A stretch of DNA of 64,000 nt from Mauremys mutica (GCF_020497125.1 NC_059077.1:32749340-32813339); one strand, 5' to 3'; shown: positions 33,001 through 40,525, counted from the stretch's first letter. The notes: generated by a model from the letters alone, not told the origin. Program-made: numbers and translations.

Positions 33001-35493
33001 TTCATCTCATTAAAATAACAGGGAGCTGGCCCTGCAGCAGGTGACAGTGTAGTAGAGACTGCTAGATTCACACAAAGCAGCCAGCTAACAGTACACTGCC
33101 TACCAGACACAGGGAGTCTAAGCAAGGCAACATATTTCCTTTCTAAAGATGGTGTGACTGAATTTTATTCGTAACAGGAACTTTGCAAAGTGGAGTGATG
33201 GAAAAGTTAAAGATCCATTTGAGTAATCACTCCATTTTCCATCTAATTTCAGTGTTACTAACCTCTTTCAAAATTAACTCAATATGTATTTCAACGCAAA
33301 ATGTAAATACTTAGATGCAATAAATATCAAGGGCATGATTCTGATCTTAGTTACACTACTGGAAATACAGACTAATTCCAAGGAAGTCAGTGGAGTTACA
33401 ATAGTGTAAAGCAGTGTAAAGTGAGATCTGAATCAGGCCCTAAATTGTCAGCCAAAACTTCAGAAAGAGTTAGACTAGATTCGCTTTTCATTCATACCAG
33501 TTTTACTGGATTTAACTGGAATTACCCTGGATTAACACTGGTGTAATTTAAATCAGAATCAAGTCAAATTCTGCCATTTTTTGGTAGCCATTCTAGCTCA
33601 TGCCCTGATTGAGCAAGGCAATTAAGCATGTGGCTAACTTAAAGCATGTGAGTAGTCCCATTGACTTCAATGGGCCTTTGTATCAGAACCATAATGAGCA
33701 AAATTGATGTTGCTGGTAAAAAATCACCTTCAAGTTCACAGTGTATAACTTTGGATCTTAGGACTCGTATGAGTAGTGATCTGTATGAATGTTACTGAAG
33801 GCAGAACCAAAGAGGTTGCATGGATGTAAATAAAGACAGATTGTGGTCCTCTCGCTTTGCTTTTCAAAACCGGGCTCCTATGCCACTCAAAGGGAATTCT
33901 ATCTTGCAGTACTCCTGAATTATCAAAAAAAAACCACCTATATAAACAATGACTTGTCCAGTTGCCACAGCTAGGCATCCGCCATTTGAATGAGTTGGTT
34001 AATATGGATCTGATTCCCATCACAGTCCACAAGAGGCTGACGTTTCCATGACTTCCAAGATGCTTTTGACTGCAACAACGTGGAGTGCAGCTAGCAACTG
34101 TTCCTATATCAAGTTCTCAACAGCCAGCTAGCAATGCACTGCCAAACTGTCACATCCTTGTGCTCCATCAGTGCTTCTTGGCCATTTGCTGTGCCCCACA
34201 GACAACTTTCTATAGCTTAGCTATTGTTCAACATGTTTAGTCTAGCACTGTGCCTTCCCAACAGTATTGTGTGTATGAATGTTAACAGTTATGTAATATA
34301 CTTGCATGTCAGTGACTACACTTCTGTACTATGTTCTGTCTTTAATGCACCCTGCTTATCTTCTGCTCTAAAATTTCCAGTCTAGGAGTCTCCCTTTACA
34401 TTACCTCCATCCCTAACTGAATCTCACTTAGGATTCTACTAAAGTGACTCACCAGATTTACATTGTAAGCTTTTGAGGTAAGGGCTGTCTGTATTTTGCA
34501 TCTTGTAAATTGCCAAGCACACTGTTGGTGATTAACACATAAAGTAAACTATAAGTTTACATCTATCCACTATGTTTTCACTCTTCATTGTTTCTTCTAT
34601 TCCTTACCATGCAACAACACAAGTATGTGCCAGCTGGCTTGTGATGCTGCATGGACAGGCATCTCCCCACAGGCCTGCACCCACTTCAACCAGATCAAGT
34701 AGCTTGTATTCAGTAATCAGTTCCCATAACCCTATGAAGATAGAATCCCAGGATCTACTTCTGAAGTTTTCATTATACCACTGCCACTTTGCCACTAGCA
34801 TGGCTTATGTAGATTTTTCTATGGTTTCACATTATGCATTTAAATGAACTTCATTTGTAGTGACTCTAATAATACAGGAAAAAAATCTCTTAAAACTTTA
34901 TTTTTGTGTTCAGAATTATATAGATTTTCTACTTTTTCTGTCCTTTCCTCCCTGCCCCTAAAAATATACAAAACAGATTTTTTGTATATGTACTTACCTT
35001 AGTGAACTTCTGTAAACTTTGTTTTCTCATCTGTGTAAGGTCTTTCCCAAGTGTTTTCATTACTTTCTCCTTAAAAAAATACAGAAGTGCAAACAATGCT
35101 ATTGCATGTTCAGGTGTCATCTGAGCAACAACAACTTTTATCCCCAGTCTAAATCACTGGTCACATGAAACCAGATGTTTGTGGAAGATCAAATCCTGCA
35201 GTCCTTCCCCCTCTTGTAGCAAAATTATTGAACTCTGGAGGTCCTTTTCTACATTCTTGCTAAGCTAAAACTCTCAGCTGACTTCATGAGTTCTGCCTGA
35301 GTTAGGAAAAAGTATGATCTTTATGACTTGTTCCACAATTATTGTACTGTGTAACTGTGAGAAGATAAATCACTTTACTCCAGCAAAGCACTGGTGAGTT
35401 AGAATAAAAAGAAAAATGAATGACATTTACCCACAACATGTCTTCATCTGTCTTGACCTTCCTAGAAGCAGATCTTTCTAATTTCCACTCCAT
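11934..35493 (-). CDS. CDC20B: CDC20B, N-terminal coding part (4 exons, join on minus strand; 3' part not found)
   Basis: Coding exons at 35493-35431, 35069-34998, 13476-13152 and 12064-11934 join with matching phases (0, 0, 1, 0) into 197 residues. The start [12 protein letters not shown], the block KTLGKDL and the block [14 protein letters not shown] match what I recall of mammalian CDC20B, a divergent CDC20/Cdh1-like WD40 protein expressed in multiciliated cells. In the mammalian protein this region is the non-WD40 N-terminal tail; the WD40 propeller follows. No WD40 exons were recognised between 1 and 11933, so they are either beyond the left edge or too short for me to pick out. Intron 2 (34997-13477, about 21.5 kb) contains four miR-449-like hairpins on the same strand and the whole GPX8 gene on the opposite strand. 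Identity rests on recalled similarity plus consistent splicing; the function of the N-terminal tail is not known to me. Confidence 0.9.
12065..13151 (-). other. CDC20B: CDC20B intron 3
   Basis: The 1,087-base intron between exons 3 and 4. It holds the GC-rich repeat fragment at about 12950-13105 and otherwise unremarkable sequence. Confidence 0.75.
12950..13105. repeat. GC-rich repeat fragment ending CCGCCCCTG
   Basis: CpG- and GC-rich block (CGGCGGACCTCCCGCAGA, GGCTTGCCGCCCCAGGCACG) ending CTGGAGCCGCCCCTG, in an AT-rich intron. It resembles the end of a hAT-like turtle repeat. The left end is unclear. Frames across it (77 to 117 codons) are not genes. Confidence 0.55.
13152..13476 (-). CDS. 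CDC20B: CDC20B coding exon 3
   Basis: This 325-base exon opens with [14 protein letters not shown] and contains [15 protein letters not shown], the most recognisable CDC20B tail motif; RTPEK and LKPP further on also align with the mammalian protein. The acceptor is a T-rich tract ending AAATAG at 13477; an in-frame TAG overlaps it, fixing the exon start. The donor GCTG|GTAGTG is weaker than consensus, but its phase 1 fits the next exon exactly. An alternative donor cannot be excluded. Confidence 0.88.
14100..14200 (+). repeat. Possible CR1 endonuclease-region fragment
   Basis: The wording AATAATGGGTCATTTCAACT and TCGCATATAAACTGGTCAC resembles the CR1 endonuclease segment coding for D-F-N-x-P-x-I-x-W. 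Short and diverged. Confidence 0.4.
14445..15010. repeat. GC-rich repeat-like block
   Basis: G/C-rich, purine-biased sequence between CTTATAA at about 14452 and CTTATAA at about 15006. The right side has GGGGAGGCTTAGCCTCTCC, a strong short palindrome. Overlapping frames on both strands (up to 140 codons) consist of low-complexity P/L/A or G/E/R and are not genes. The family is not identified. Confidence 0.5.
16430..16625 (-). repeat. MIR/L2-like remnant with local triplication
   Basis: CCCCCATTTCACCGATGGGG, AAGTGACTTGCCCAA and AATTAAACCTGAGTCACCCA are reverse-strand MIR-type wording. The word AAGCTAAGTGA occurs three times between 16503 and 16548, twice in direct tandem as ACAAGCTAAGTG, a small local duplication. 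Confidence 0.6.
18857..19042 (+). mobile_element. tRNA-derived SINE (tortoise PolIII/SINE type)
   Basis: Opens with a tRNA-Lys-like head: A box GATAGCTCAGTGGTTTGAGC and B box GGTTGTGAGTTCAATCC. A unique body follows, and a 3' part GACCTTTCAAGGTCCCTTCC. That 3' part matches the end of the CR1 copy at 28430-28460 (GATCTTTCAAGATCCCTTCC), as known for SINEs mobilised by CR1-type machinery. No intact acceptor stem, so it is not a tRNA gene. Confidence 0.92.
19224..19700 (+). other. Unsupported 158-codon open frame
   Basis: An open frame in CDC20B intron 2 upstream of GPX8. I see no similarity, signal peptide or splice context. It is probably chance, but it is long for AT-rich DNA. Confidence 0.2.
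19750..19810. repeat. Half copy of the palindromic repeat
   Basis: Reads CCATTGATTTCAATGGGC and TTTGGATCAGGCCCTACC, one arm of the GACTTCAATGGG palindrome, about 350 bases upstream of the GPX8 ATG. Confidence 0.6.
20160..20363 (+). CDS. GPX8: GPX8 coding exon 1
   Basis: Codes for residues 1-68: the short cytosolic N-terminus [10 protein letters not shown], the membrane anchor around [19 protein letters not shown], and the start of the thioredoxin-like domain ([22 protein letters not shown] region). The donor is GGCAAA|GTAAGT at phase 0. Confidence 0.96.
20160..25413 (+). CDS. GPX8: GPX8, glutathione peroxidase 8 (complete, join of 3 exons)
   Basis: Exons 20160-20363, 21016-21277 and 25250-25413 join in frame (phases 0 and 1) to a 209-residue protein, the same length as the human protein as I recall it. 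Family knowledge: GPX8 is a type II ER-membrane thioredoxin-fold peroxidase that consumes peroxide made by Ero1 and partners protein disulfide isomerases. Visible features: a hydrophobic anchor at about residues 18-36; the peroxidatic cysteine Cys79 in NVASYCQ; a second cysteine Cys108 in FPCNQFG; Trp164 and Asn165 in RWNFWKY; and a C-terminal KEDL, a KDEL-type retrieval signal. It uses Cys, not selenocysteine (TGC codon). The third tetrad position, Gln in classical GPXs, is Leu114 here. The start ATG at 20160 has A at -3 and G at +4. The gene lies in CDC20B intron 2 on the opposite strand, as in mammals. Confidence 0.97.
20364..21015 (+). other. GPX8: GPX8 intron 1
   Basis: A 652-base AT-rich intron with GTAAGT and AG ends. 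I see no gene, hairpin or recognisable repeat in it. Confidence 0.9.
21016..21277 (+). CDS. GPX8: GPX8 coding exon 2 (catalytic cysteine)
   Basis: Codes for residues 69-155 plus one base. The acceptor is TTTCTCTGAAG|GCG and the donor is ATAG|GTAAAT. It contains the signature NVASYCQ with the peroxidatic Cys79, and FPCNQFG with Cys108. The family motif [10 protein letters not shown] lies near the exon end. Confidence 0.96.
22000..22075. repeat. Short palindromic repeat
   Basis: Left arm GGGCTTAAATCAAAGCTCAA and TGAAGCCAAT; right arm CCACTGACTTCGATGTGC and TTTGGATCAGGTCTTTGG. A diverged copy of the same palindrome as 4684-4755. Confidence 0.6.
22105..22270 (+). repeat. MIR-like SINE
   Basis: GATGGTCCAGTTGTTAGGGA at the start, then CTCTGTGACTTTGAGTAAGT and CAGTTCCTCATCTGGGAAAC: a MIR-type SINE in sense orientation within GPX8 intron 2. 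Confidence 0.65.
22981..23405. mobile_element. hAT-like MITE, GC-rich
   Basis: Ends CATAAGCACCAACT and AGTTGGCACCTATG are imperfect inverted repeats. It is flanked by GGTACAGA (22973-22980) and GGTGCAGA (23406-23413), an 8-base duplication with one mismatch. The G/C-rich interior explains several long overlapping frames between 22.8 and 23.5 kb. Confidence 0.8.
23424..23604. repeat. Inverted-repeat element, TGCTTAATTTGT ends
   Basis: Left end AAGTGCTTAATTTGT is the inverse of the right end CACAAATTAAGCACTG. The interior GACTTTCATAACTGATGCAG and CAAGCCCTGGCAC recurs at about 30450-30592. No clear target duplication. Confidence 0.6.
25250..25413 (+). CDS. GPX8: GPX8 coding exon 3 and stop
   Basis: Codes for residues 156-209 and a TGA at 25411-25413. 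The acceptor is TTTTCTGCAG|AT at phase 1. It carries [12 protein letters not shown] with the catalytic Trp and Asn, then the C-terminal KKKEDL. An AATAAA at 25604-25609 is a possible poly(A) signal, but it lies inside a palindromic repeat; another AATAAA lies near 26387. Confidence 0.96.
25575..25657. repeat. Short palindromic repeat downstream of GPX8
   Basis: GGGCCCAATCCTGCAACATG and, at the other end, TTTGCAGGATCAGACCC pair as arms. The copy contains the AATAAA at 25604-25609, the first AATAAA after the GPX8 stop. Confidence 0.65.
25658..27109. other. Non-coding, no gene recognised
   Basis: AT-rich downstream flank of GPX8. It may hold the rest of the GPX8 3' UTR (AATAAA near 26387). The 149-codon minus-strand frame at 26246-26695 has no recognisable similarity. 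Confidence 0.5.
27110..28467 (+). mobile_element. CR1 LINE, decayed
   Basis: Fragments of the CR1 [17 protein letters not shown] (about 27319), [18 protein letters not shown] (about 27490-27545) and [10 protein letters not shown] (about 27577; Ala replaced by Ser in the FADD motif). The C-terminal [15 protein letters not shown] lies in another frame (about 27930). Stops and frameshifts break the frame near 27757 and 28069, and upstream sequence is deleted (27170-27200). The 3' end is CTACGATTCTATGAATG. Older than the copies at 1-2131 and 40.5 kb. Confidence 0.92.
28520..28600. repeat. Short palindromic repeat
   Basis: CCCACTGAAGTCAATGGGAG and, after a short AT spacer, ATTGACTTCAGTGGAATCAG: two inverted copies of the GACTTCAATGGG word almost back to back. 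Confidence 0.65.
28985..29597 (+). mobile_element. CR1-family 3' fragment, strongly decayed
   Basis: Traces of the RT C-terminus (residues SYEERL near 29034) followed by a CR1-type end: ACTAGATGGACCTCATGTCT, then GACAGTTTCTATGTTCCTATG at about 29574-29597. Many stops. It is a different CR1 subfamily from the other copies, judged by its tail. It starts just after a run of 12 or more G at 28975-28987. Confidence 0.75.
30450..30592. repeat. Second copy of the TGCTTAATTTGT element
   Basis: Shares ACTTTCATAACTGATGCAGC, ACCAGGGCTATG and CAAGCCCTGGCACAAATTAA with 23424-23604, same orientation. About 5 kb from the other end of GPX8. Confidence 0.6.
31079..31171. repeat. Short palindromic repeat next to the miR-449 cluster
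   Basis: GGCCAGATACTCTGCTGG at the left and CTGCTGGGGATCTGGCCC at the right are inverted copies, with CTGAAGTCAATGGAGCTATG in the middle. It could be mistaken for a microRNA hairpin, but it is a dispersed repeat. Confidence 0.7.
31238..31317 (-). ncRNA. Fourth miR-449-family hairpin (d-like)
   Basis: On the minus strand the 5' arm (31306-31285) begins TAGGCAGTGTATTGTTAG and continues TTAGCTG instead of CTGG, so it has an altered 3' half. A loop of about 8 bases (CACATACC) is followed by a 3' arm AGCAACTAAATACACTTCC. Pairing is strong: TGTGCT with AGCACA, AGTGTATT with AATACACT, TTAGTT with AACTAA. It lies about 1.6 kb downstream of the a copy in the same intron and strand. Mammals have only three copies; I believe birds have a fourth (miR-449d), so this is likely its orthologue, which I cannot confirm. 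Confidence 0.8.
32866..32953 (-). ncRNA. MIR449A: miR-449a-like microRNA hairpin
   Basis: The 5' arm on the minus strand (32936-32915) contains GGCAGTGTATTGTTAGCTGG, identical to miR-449a after the first base. The precursor flank TGCTATCTTATTGCACATAC matches the 3' flank of mammalian mir-449a with few changes, and GTATGTGTG pairs with CACATAC at the base of the stem. The base before GGCAGTG is A here, not the U of mammalian miR-449a; the seed is unchanged. Confidence 0.9.
33034..33110 (-). ncRNA. MIR449B: miR-449b-like microRNA hairpin
   Basis: On the minus strand the 5' arm (33102-33081) begins TAGGCAGTGTACTGTTAGC. It continues into GGCTGCTT and a short loop, then a 3' arm containing TACTACACTGTCACC that pairs with GGCAGTGTA. 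The stem wording GGTAGGCAGTG and GGCTGCTT matches the mammalian mir-449b precursor. One base differs in the mature arm (ACTG for ATTG). It lies about 150 bases from the miR-449a-like hairpin, close to the mammalian b-a spacing. Confidence 0.88.
33331..33440. repeat. Short palindromic repeat
   Basis: GGGCATGATTCTGATCTTAG and GTGAGATCTGAATCAGGCCC are imperfect inverted ends around GAAGTCAGTGGAGTTACAAT. A related stretch follows at 33590-33690 with CCATTGACTTCAATGGGCC. Confidence 0.65.
34084..34150 (-). ncRNA. MIR449C: miR-449c-like microRNA hairpin
   Basis: On the minus strand the 5' arm (34144-34123) reads TGGCAGTGCATTGCTAGC and carries the miR-34/449 seed GGCAGTG. A loop of about 17 bases is followed by a 3' arm with AACAGTTGCTAGCTGCACT that pairs with it. 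The run ATTGCTAGC resembles mammalian miR-449c, which is also the copy nearest the CDC20B promoter. It lies about 0.85 kb into CDC20B intron 2 and is presumably processed from that intron. miR-449 represses Notch/Delta and cell-cycle transcripts in multiciliated cells (established for mammals and frog). Confidence 0.85.
34151..34990 (-). other. CDC20B: First part of CDC20B intron 2
   Basis: Between exon 2 and the first miR-449 hairpin. An L2/MIR-like 3' end lies near 34460-34540 (CATTGTAAGCTTTTGAGGTA). Nothing else recognised. Confidence 0.6.
34998..35069 (-). CDS. CDC20B: CDC20B coding exon 2
   Basis: This 72-base exon codes for 24 residues ([16 protein letters not shown] and on to FTK). 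The acceptor is a T-rich tract ending in TTTAAG, and the donor is AAG|GTAAGTAC, a near-perfect consensus. Both ends are phase 0, so it joins exon 1 directly. The residues KTLGKDL align with the mammalian segment RVLSKDL. The long intron that follows carries the miR-449 cluster within its first 4 kb. Confidence 0.9.
35431..35493 (-). CDS. CDC20B: CDC20B coding exon 1
   Basis: The ATG is at 35493-35491 in a fair context (CAGAGATGG, purine at -3, G at +4). The exon codes for 21 residues, starting [12 protein letters not shown] and ending EDMLW, and matches the conserved N-terminus of CDC20B. The donor is TGG|GTAAATG at phase 0. The 5' UTR and any non-coding exon upstream are not resolved; a CpG island begins about 200 bases upstream. 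Confidence 0.92.
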
Positions 35494-35689
35494 CTCTGAA
35501 GATAAGCTCCTGCCACGATTATCTACCTTAAAAAGTACTTATTTATAATGTAGCTATATTAACGTATGTGCACCCAGGCGAATAAACACCACTCACTTTT
35601 GAGACACCAGTGTCCTGAGCCAATCTGTCTTTTTGCCTCTCTTCAAGGAGAGAGTGATGGGCTAGATGCCCCTAAGAGCCACCCTTCTT

Positions 35690-36340
35690 ATTTATACTCC
35701 CTATGAGCCTCTTAGCTCTCCCGCGCCTTCTGCCTGCCCTACACTCTGCCCTGTAGGAGCCCCCTTATCCCCTGTCCACCCCTTGCCTCCCCAGCTCCTC
35801 CCCGCCCTGCCTGGCCCTGATGAGATCTCCCAGAGGGGCCGGCGTGCCATTTAAACAGACCGCACGCGCGGCAGGCAAAGCGGGAATCCCCTGCCCTGGC
35901 AGCTGATTGGCCGCCCGGCTCTGTGACTGAAGGGGGATTCCCTCCTTTGGAACGCTGGGGCGCGGAACGCGGGCAAGCGGCGGGGCCTGCCCGCTCCCTC
36001 CCTGGAGGCTCCTGCTCCCGGGCCCGCGGTGGCTGGGCGGCTCGAGCCTCCGCATTGTCTGCAGCGGGGCGGAGCTGCTGGCAGCAGCGCCAAGGCTCGC
36101 GGGGGTCCCTCTGCTGCCGCGGATGGCGGGCAAAGAAGCGGGGCTTGGCGGAGCTGCCCTGCCCCCCTCCCAGCCTGCTTGCCGCCCCACCGCAGCCGGG
36201 GGCGCGTTCGCTGGAGCTGAACAGCAGAGTTGCGGGGCTGAGGCTCGCTCGGCAGCAGCAGCGATCCCGGCTGCAGGCGCTAGGAAGCTGACTCTGCCGA
36301 GCCTGCAGCTACGGAGCTGAAAGCCACGCGCTGTCGTTAA
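35690..36340 (-). promoter_or_regulatory. CpG island, likely CDC20B/miR-449 promoter
   Basis: A stretch rich in GC and CpG in otherwise AT-rich DNA, ending about 200 bases upstream of the CDC20B ATG. It contains CGCACGCGCGGC near 35870, an inverted CCAAT box (ATTGG at 35906-35910, CCAAT on the CDC20B strand) and an E2F-like GCGGGAA at 35880-35886. It looks unmethylated-island-like, unlike the TIR-bounded GC-rich repeats elsewhere in the window. Long frames on both strands here (up to 246 codons) have no similarity I recognise and are expected by chance in stop-poor GC-rich DNA. The transcription start cannot be placed from sequence alone. Confidence 0.7.
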
Positions 36341-39300
36341 TCCAATGTTACGTTGGGCTCTTTCTTCCTCCCTTCCCTCCTCCCCACATTTCACTGTATG
36401 CCAAACGTCTGGGGGGTGCGGGACAGAGAGGGGGAGACCGAGGAAAAGTGCATGAAATGAAATGACAAACCAGCGAAGTATTTTATTATGCCGCCTTTTT
36501 AGCAAACGCCTGTTTTCCCTTTGGAAGTGTGAATCTTGGCCCGGTTTGGATGCAAAACCGTCATCACAGGCCTGTTTAGTCTCTTAAAATGGATGCAGTG
36601 GGGCGGGGGCAGGGGATGTGTCTGCTTTACTCAGAAATAAGGGACATCGACAAGTCCTCTCCTCTCTTCCTAAGAAATGGTCCCATTCATCTAAATGATC
36701 TAATTAATCCTTGATATCTTGATTTATTTGGAAATCTGTGTGCTGTCATTAGCATAAACTGTGTTGTCATTAGTGTGATGTGATTTTGAAAGTACTACGC
36801 TATATGTGATATCTCTAATGCTGTAACAAAAAAACCTCCTTGATTTCTTTTTAAAAGGGTATGTCATTCATTTTTTGTGTATGGTATGTGGAAAGCAGTG
36901 TTAGAAACACTGCTGGCCAATAGCATTAAACACACCACATAAAAATATCTCACAGATTTGATTTGAACTTCTGGGAATATTCACATGCATGAAGCTACGC
37001 ATCTATGTGACCAGTTTCAAGGACAAGACCAAAGTATGCCTTGAAGAAGGCAGATGAGCCACTACCACCTTCCTCTAGGGTGGTAAAGTGGGTAAAAACA
37101 CTTTCCCACATTTTCTAAACTTCCTGTGGAAAGACTGGACTATTCTGATGAGAAATTTTTAAAAGGGGATTTTTCCTTTAAATTATTTTGCAGGAAAAAA
37201 ATCCCAGTTTCACAACCATCTTTAGTTTTATAGCTGTGTGGCTGTACACACAACTCCTAGAGTGGGGAGACACTGGGGAAGCAAGGTCATGAAGGAGAAC
37301 GTTTGCTAGCACTTTGGCTTTGAATACTTAAATGAATACCACACCATACAAATACAATATACTTTCTGCTTAATTTATTTCAAGTGTGTCATTTCATAAT
37401 CCCACAATTTATTTGTGAAATACAAAGTGTCTGAGTCACTTAACCTTGTTTTAAATGATTTATTTCAAAACAAATAATACACTAGGTTTTGTAAGCATTT
37501 CACCCACACACGGTTGCATTTTCAACACTTCAGATGGTTGTTTAACTGAATATTAATTCCTCTTACAATAATGCTCTTCAGTAAACATTGTCATATAATG
37601 TTACAGTGCACAATAATTGGACAGTAGTAAATGCTGGCATGCAATACAGCATGTGCAACCACCAATATGGTGGATGAATAAGCAATAACCAAGCAAGAAT
37701 TATTAACTATTAAGTATAGGGAATTGGAATTGTCATTTTGGACTAGATTGTGAACCTCTTGTTCACACTGGTGAGCAGTTCTTTACCTGAGTAGCCTCAT
37801 TGAAATGAATGGAATGGGACTAGTCATGTTTAAGTGTTCAACAATGTGAGCAAGGGGTTCGCAGTGTGGTCCTTTGTGAGCTCTTCAGTGAATTTGAAAT
37901 GGAGTAAAATCCTAAAATAATATTATTGGCCTTTGTTTGTCAATTTGAATTATGATCTATAAAAATGTAATGTGTGGGGTTTTCAGAAGTGCTCAGCTTT
38001 GGCCTAACTTTGCTTCTGTTGATCCCAATTTTCTTTGCTTTCTGAAGATTGTAAAAATGTATATTTCATCACAACACAGCCACCTTAAGACCAATCCAAA
38101 ATAAATAATATTCATTCAACAGTCATGTCAAAATATAAATGCAATAAAATCCCTTTAGAAGAAGAAACAAAAACCATACACATGCACATGAATGATATAT
38201 ATTCATCTGCCTCAAATGCAAGTCCACAGTCATAGCAAAATTTCTCAAGGATATATAGTTCTGCACCTTCCTATTAAACTACATATAAGACTTCAGTCTC
38301 AAGAATCCTGTTATAAATACATTGCCAAAAATCCATTGTCGGTTGATAAATTTAACTTATTTATTTGTATTACCCTAGTGGCTATAGGCTCCAATCAAGG
38401 GCCCGTAATGCTAATCAGTATACACCAATATAATGAAAATATGCCCCAAGGAGCTTACAGTTAAATATATGATGAGAAAAGAGGTGGATACAAAAAGCAG
38501 AGGAGGGAAGCACAGTGTAACTGTGAAACAATTATGATTTGAATACTAAGCAGTGATCAGAGCACCCCAGTGTTCTAGTCATTGTTACGTGTAGACATCA
38601 GGAGTGATTTTTAAGGAGAAATTTGAAGGAAGATAATGTAGTGGATTTGGGAGGAACTTTTTGTAAATGTCCTATGCATGTTGGGTAGCAAAGGAGAATG
38701 CATGATGAAATATTACCCATTTACCAGTATATCTTAAACATATTTCGATACTGAAATCAAAATAGACAAAAAACAGTCACCATACAGAAACCACTCTAAA
38801 AAAAAATAGAGTTAGGGTTGTTGTGAAATATGAATTTATTTGTACTTGGTCAGAAAAAAGTGTTTACTGATAAATACAGTAAGACTTATCATGTGCCTTA
38901 ATACTCATTTCCTTGTTTTAAGTGTGTGGGGGTTTGTAAACAATGTGATAGGTAAGTACAACGTTGTTGCTTAGGAACCTTAACTGAATTTTGAAACAAA
39001 GTGTTTTGTTTTTAGAATAGCAGTTAGGGGCTGAGCACCTGCTGACATAGGGCATAAAACCACTAAGCTGCCTTTGCATTATTCAACATATTTTCCATTG
39101 GGCATTTCCTTTTGCCTGAGGATCTGAGAGAAGCTTGCCCCACATACACATCCTCCCTACAATTACAGGTGGGTCAGGTGAGCTCTTCCAGCCCTCTTCC
39201 GATTGCCCAAGAGATAGAGAGAAAGTTCTGATAGGCTGACAGCCATCACCAGCATTGCCACACTTAATCAGGCCTCTTTACCAAGAAAAAGATACCTTTC

Positions 39301-39676
39301 ACATTCCCATTGCTCCTTCCTCTGCCCTCCTTCCCATCGGAAGTCAATGAAAGCTGTAGTGCTCAGTACCTCTGAAAAGCAGGCAGTTTATTTCGGTGCC
39401 TAAATCTGGATTTAACTTCCTAACTTTAGGCACCTACTTATAAGAATGTGGCCTTAAATTCTCTGCCCCATGTTCCCTATCTATAAAATAGGGATGTAGC
39501 TGCTCATGCACCTTTGTAAAGTGGTTTGAAACCTTCAGATGGAAAGTGTTAGAAAATTGCTGCATATTACTCTGTAAAGTACTTGTGAGCGTAGGAGAAG
39601 AAGCCCAGAAAGAGCATTAGGAGTGAATGGGAACCACTGTCCAGGCAGAACAGCGTACACAGAGGATTCTTGTCTC
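36341..39676. other. Intergenic, no gene recognised
   Basis: AT-rich sequence upstream of CDC20B. A palindromic repeat is at about 37738-37875 (GACTAGATTGTGAACCTCTT and AAGGGGTTCGCAGTGTGGTC) and a MIR-like tail at 39450-39575. The mammalian neighbours MCIDAS and CCNO were not seen here. Confidence 0.55.
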
Positions 39677-39882
39677 CAGGGCCGGCGCCCATTAGGCAAC
39701 CTAGGCGGTCGCCTAGGGCACTAACATTTGGGGAGCGGCAACCGCGGTGGCCGGATGTTCAGCCACCGCGATTGTCATCGTTATTTCAAGGGCAGGACCT
39801 TCTAATGCCTCCGTTGGGGGCACCATTTCAGGGGCGGGACCTTCCGCTGCCTAAGGCACAAAAAAGGCTGCCAGCACTCCTG
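39677..39882. mobile_element. hAT-like MITE with 8-bp target duplication
   Basis: Begins CAGGGCCGGCGCCCATTAGG and ends CTGCCAGCACTCCTG. It is flanked by a perfect CTTGTCTC duplication (39669-39676 and 39883-39890). The terminal inverted repeat is imperfect. The interior has CCTAGGCGGTCGCCTAGGGC, itself a palindrome. Confidence 0.8.
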
Positions 39883-40525
39883 CTTGTCTCTCTGCCCCAT
39901 CCAGTTGTTCACTGCTTTGTGTGTGTCAGTAGGAGCTGTGAGGTGCAAAGGGGAATGAAACAGTAAGAAAGGAGTGGAGAGGACCCTAAATTTGCAAAGG
40001 AGAGGGTAGCAGAGATATTCCCCAGAGCCTGTAGCAGCTTCTCTGTGACAACTCTGTGCAGTTGGGGTTTTCATGTATTTATGGGAGGCATATCAGAGTG
40101 ACAGATGGAGCCAAGGAGTAAACAGTCTCAGTGACAAGTTCCCCTTTAATTCATTCCCTGGTTCCATGCTCCCCTAGATATTAATCCTACTAGATCGATA
40201 GGCAGGTGGGAGATTTTCCTTTGTGCCGTACATTACACACATTTTGTTTTGGGTCTCACTAAAGCAGATTTATTAAAACTAAAGAAAAGAACAACTCTTA
40301 TAACAACCGTATAAAGCAGTTGAGAATCAATTGGATTGTGGGCTTCACTTTGCACAGATAGAATCAAATCTTTGATCCCATGTTGGTCTCTTTGCATCAC
40401 TCTGGGTTCATGTTGTGAGCTAGTGATCAGCCCCTGCTGTAAGCTGGTGTAGTTTTAAGCAGCCCTGAGGCTGCTTTAAATTTCTCTGGGGATCGGACTA
40501 GCAGAAAACTGGCCTAAAGATCAGG
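39883..40525. other. Intergenic, no gene recognised
   Basis: Sequence between a hAT element and the long CR1. I see nothing of note. Confidence 0.5.

Larger units (their letters stand above)
13477..34997 (-). other. CDC20B: CDC20B intron 2 (hosts GPX8 and the miR-449 cluster)
   Basis: A 21.5-kb intron running from the GTAAGT donor of exon 2 to the AG before exon 3. It contains, from its 5' end: four miR-449-like hairpins (34.15-31.24 kb), two CR1 fragments on the opposite strand (28.985-29.597 and 27.11-28.47 kb), GPX8 on the opposite strand (25.4-20.2 kb), a tRNA-derived SINE (about 18.9 kb) and a GC-rich repeat (about 14.4-15.0 kb). Stretches 13.48-14.10, 15.0-16.43, 16.63-18.85, 19.05-20.16, 25.66-27.1, 29.6-31.08 and 31.32-32.86 kb show no gene, only scattered short repeats. 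Confidence 0.85.

Noticed and set aside
35765..36505. A 246-codon minus-strand frame upstream of CDC20B
   Set aside because: It lies in the CpG island, where stops are rare; composition is low-complexity A/P/G/R, with no recognisable domain.
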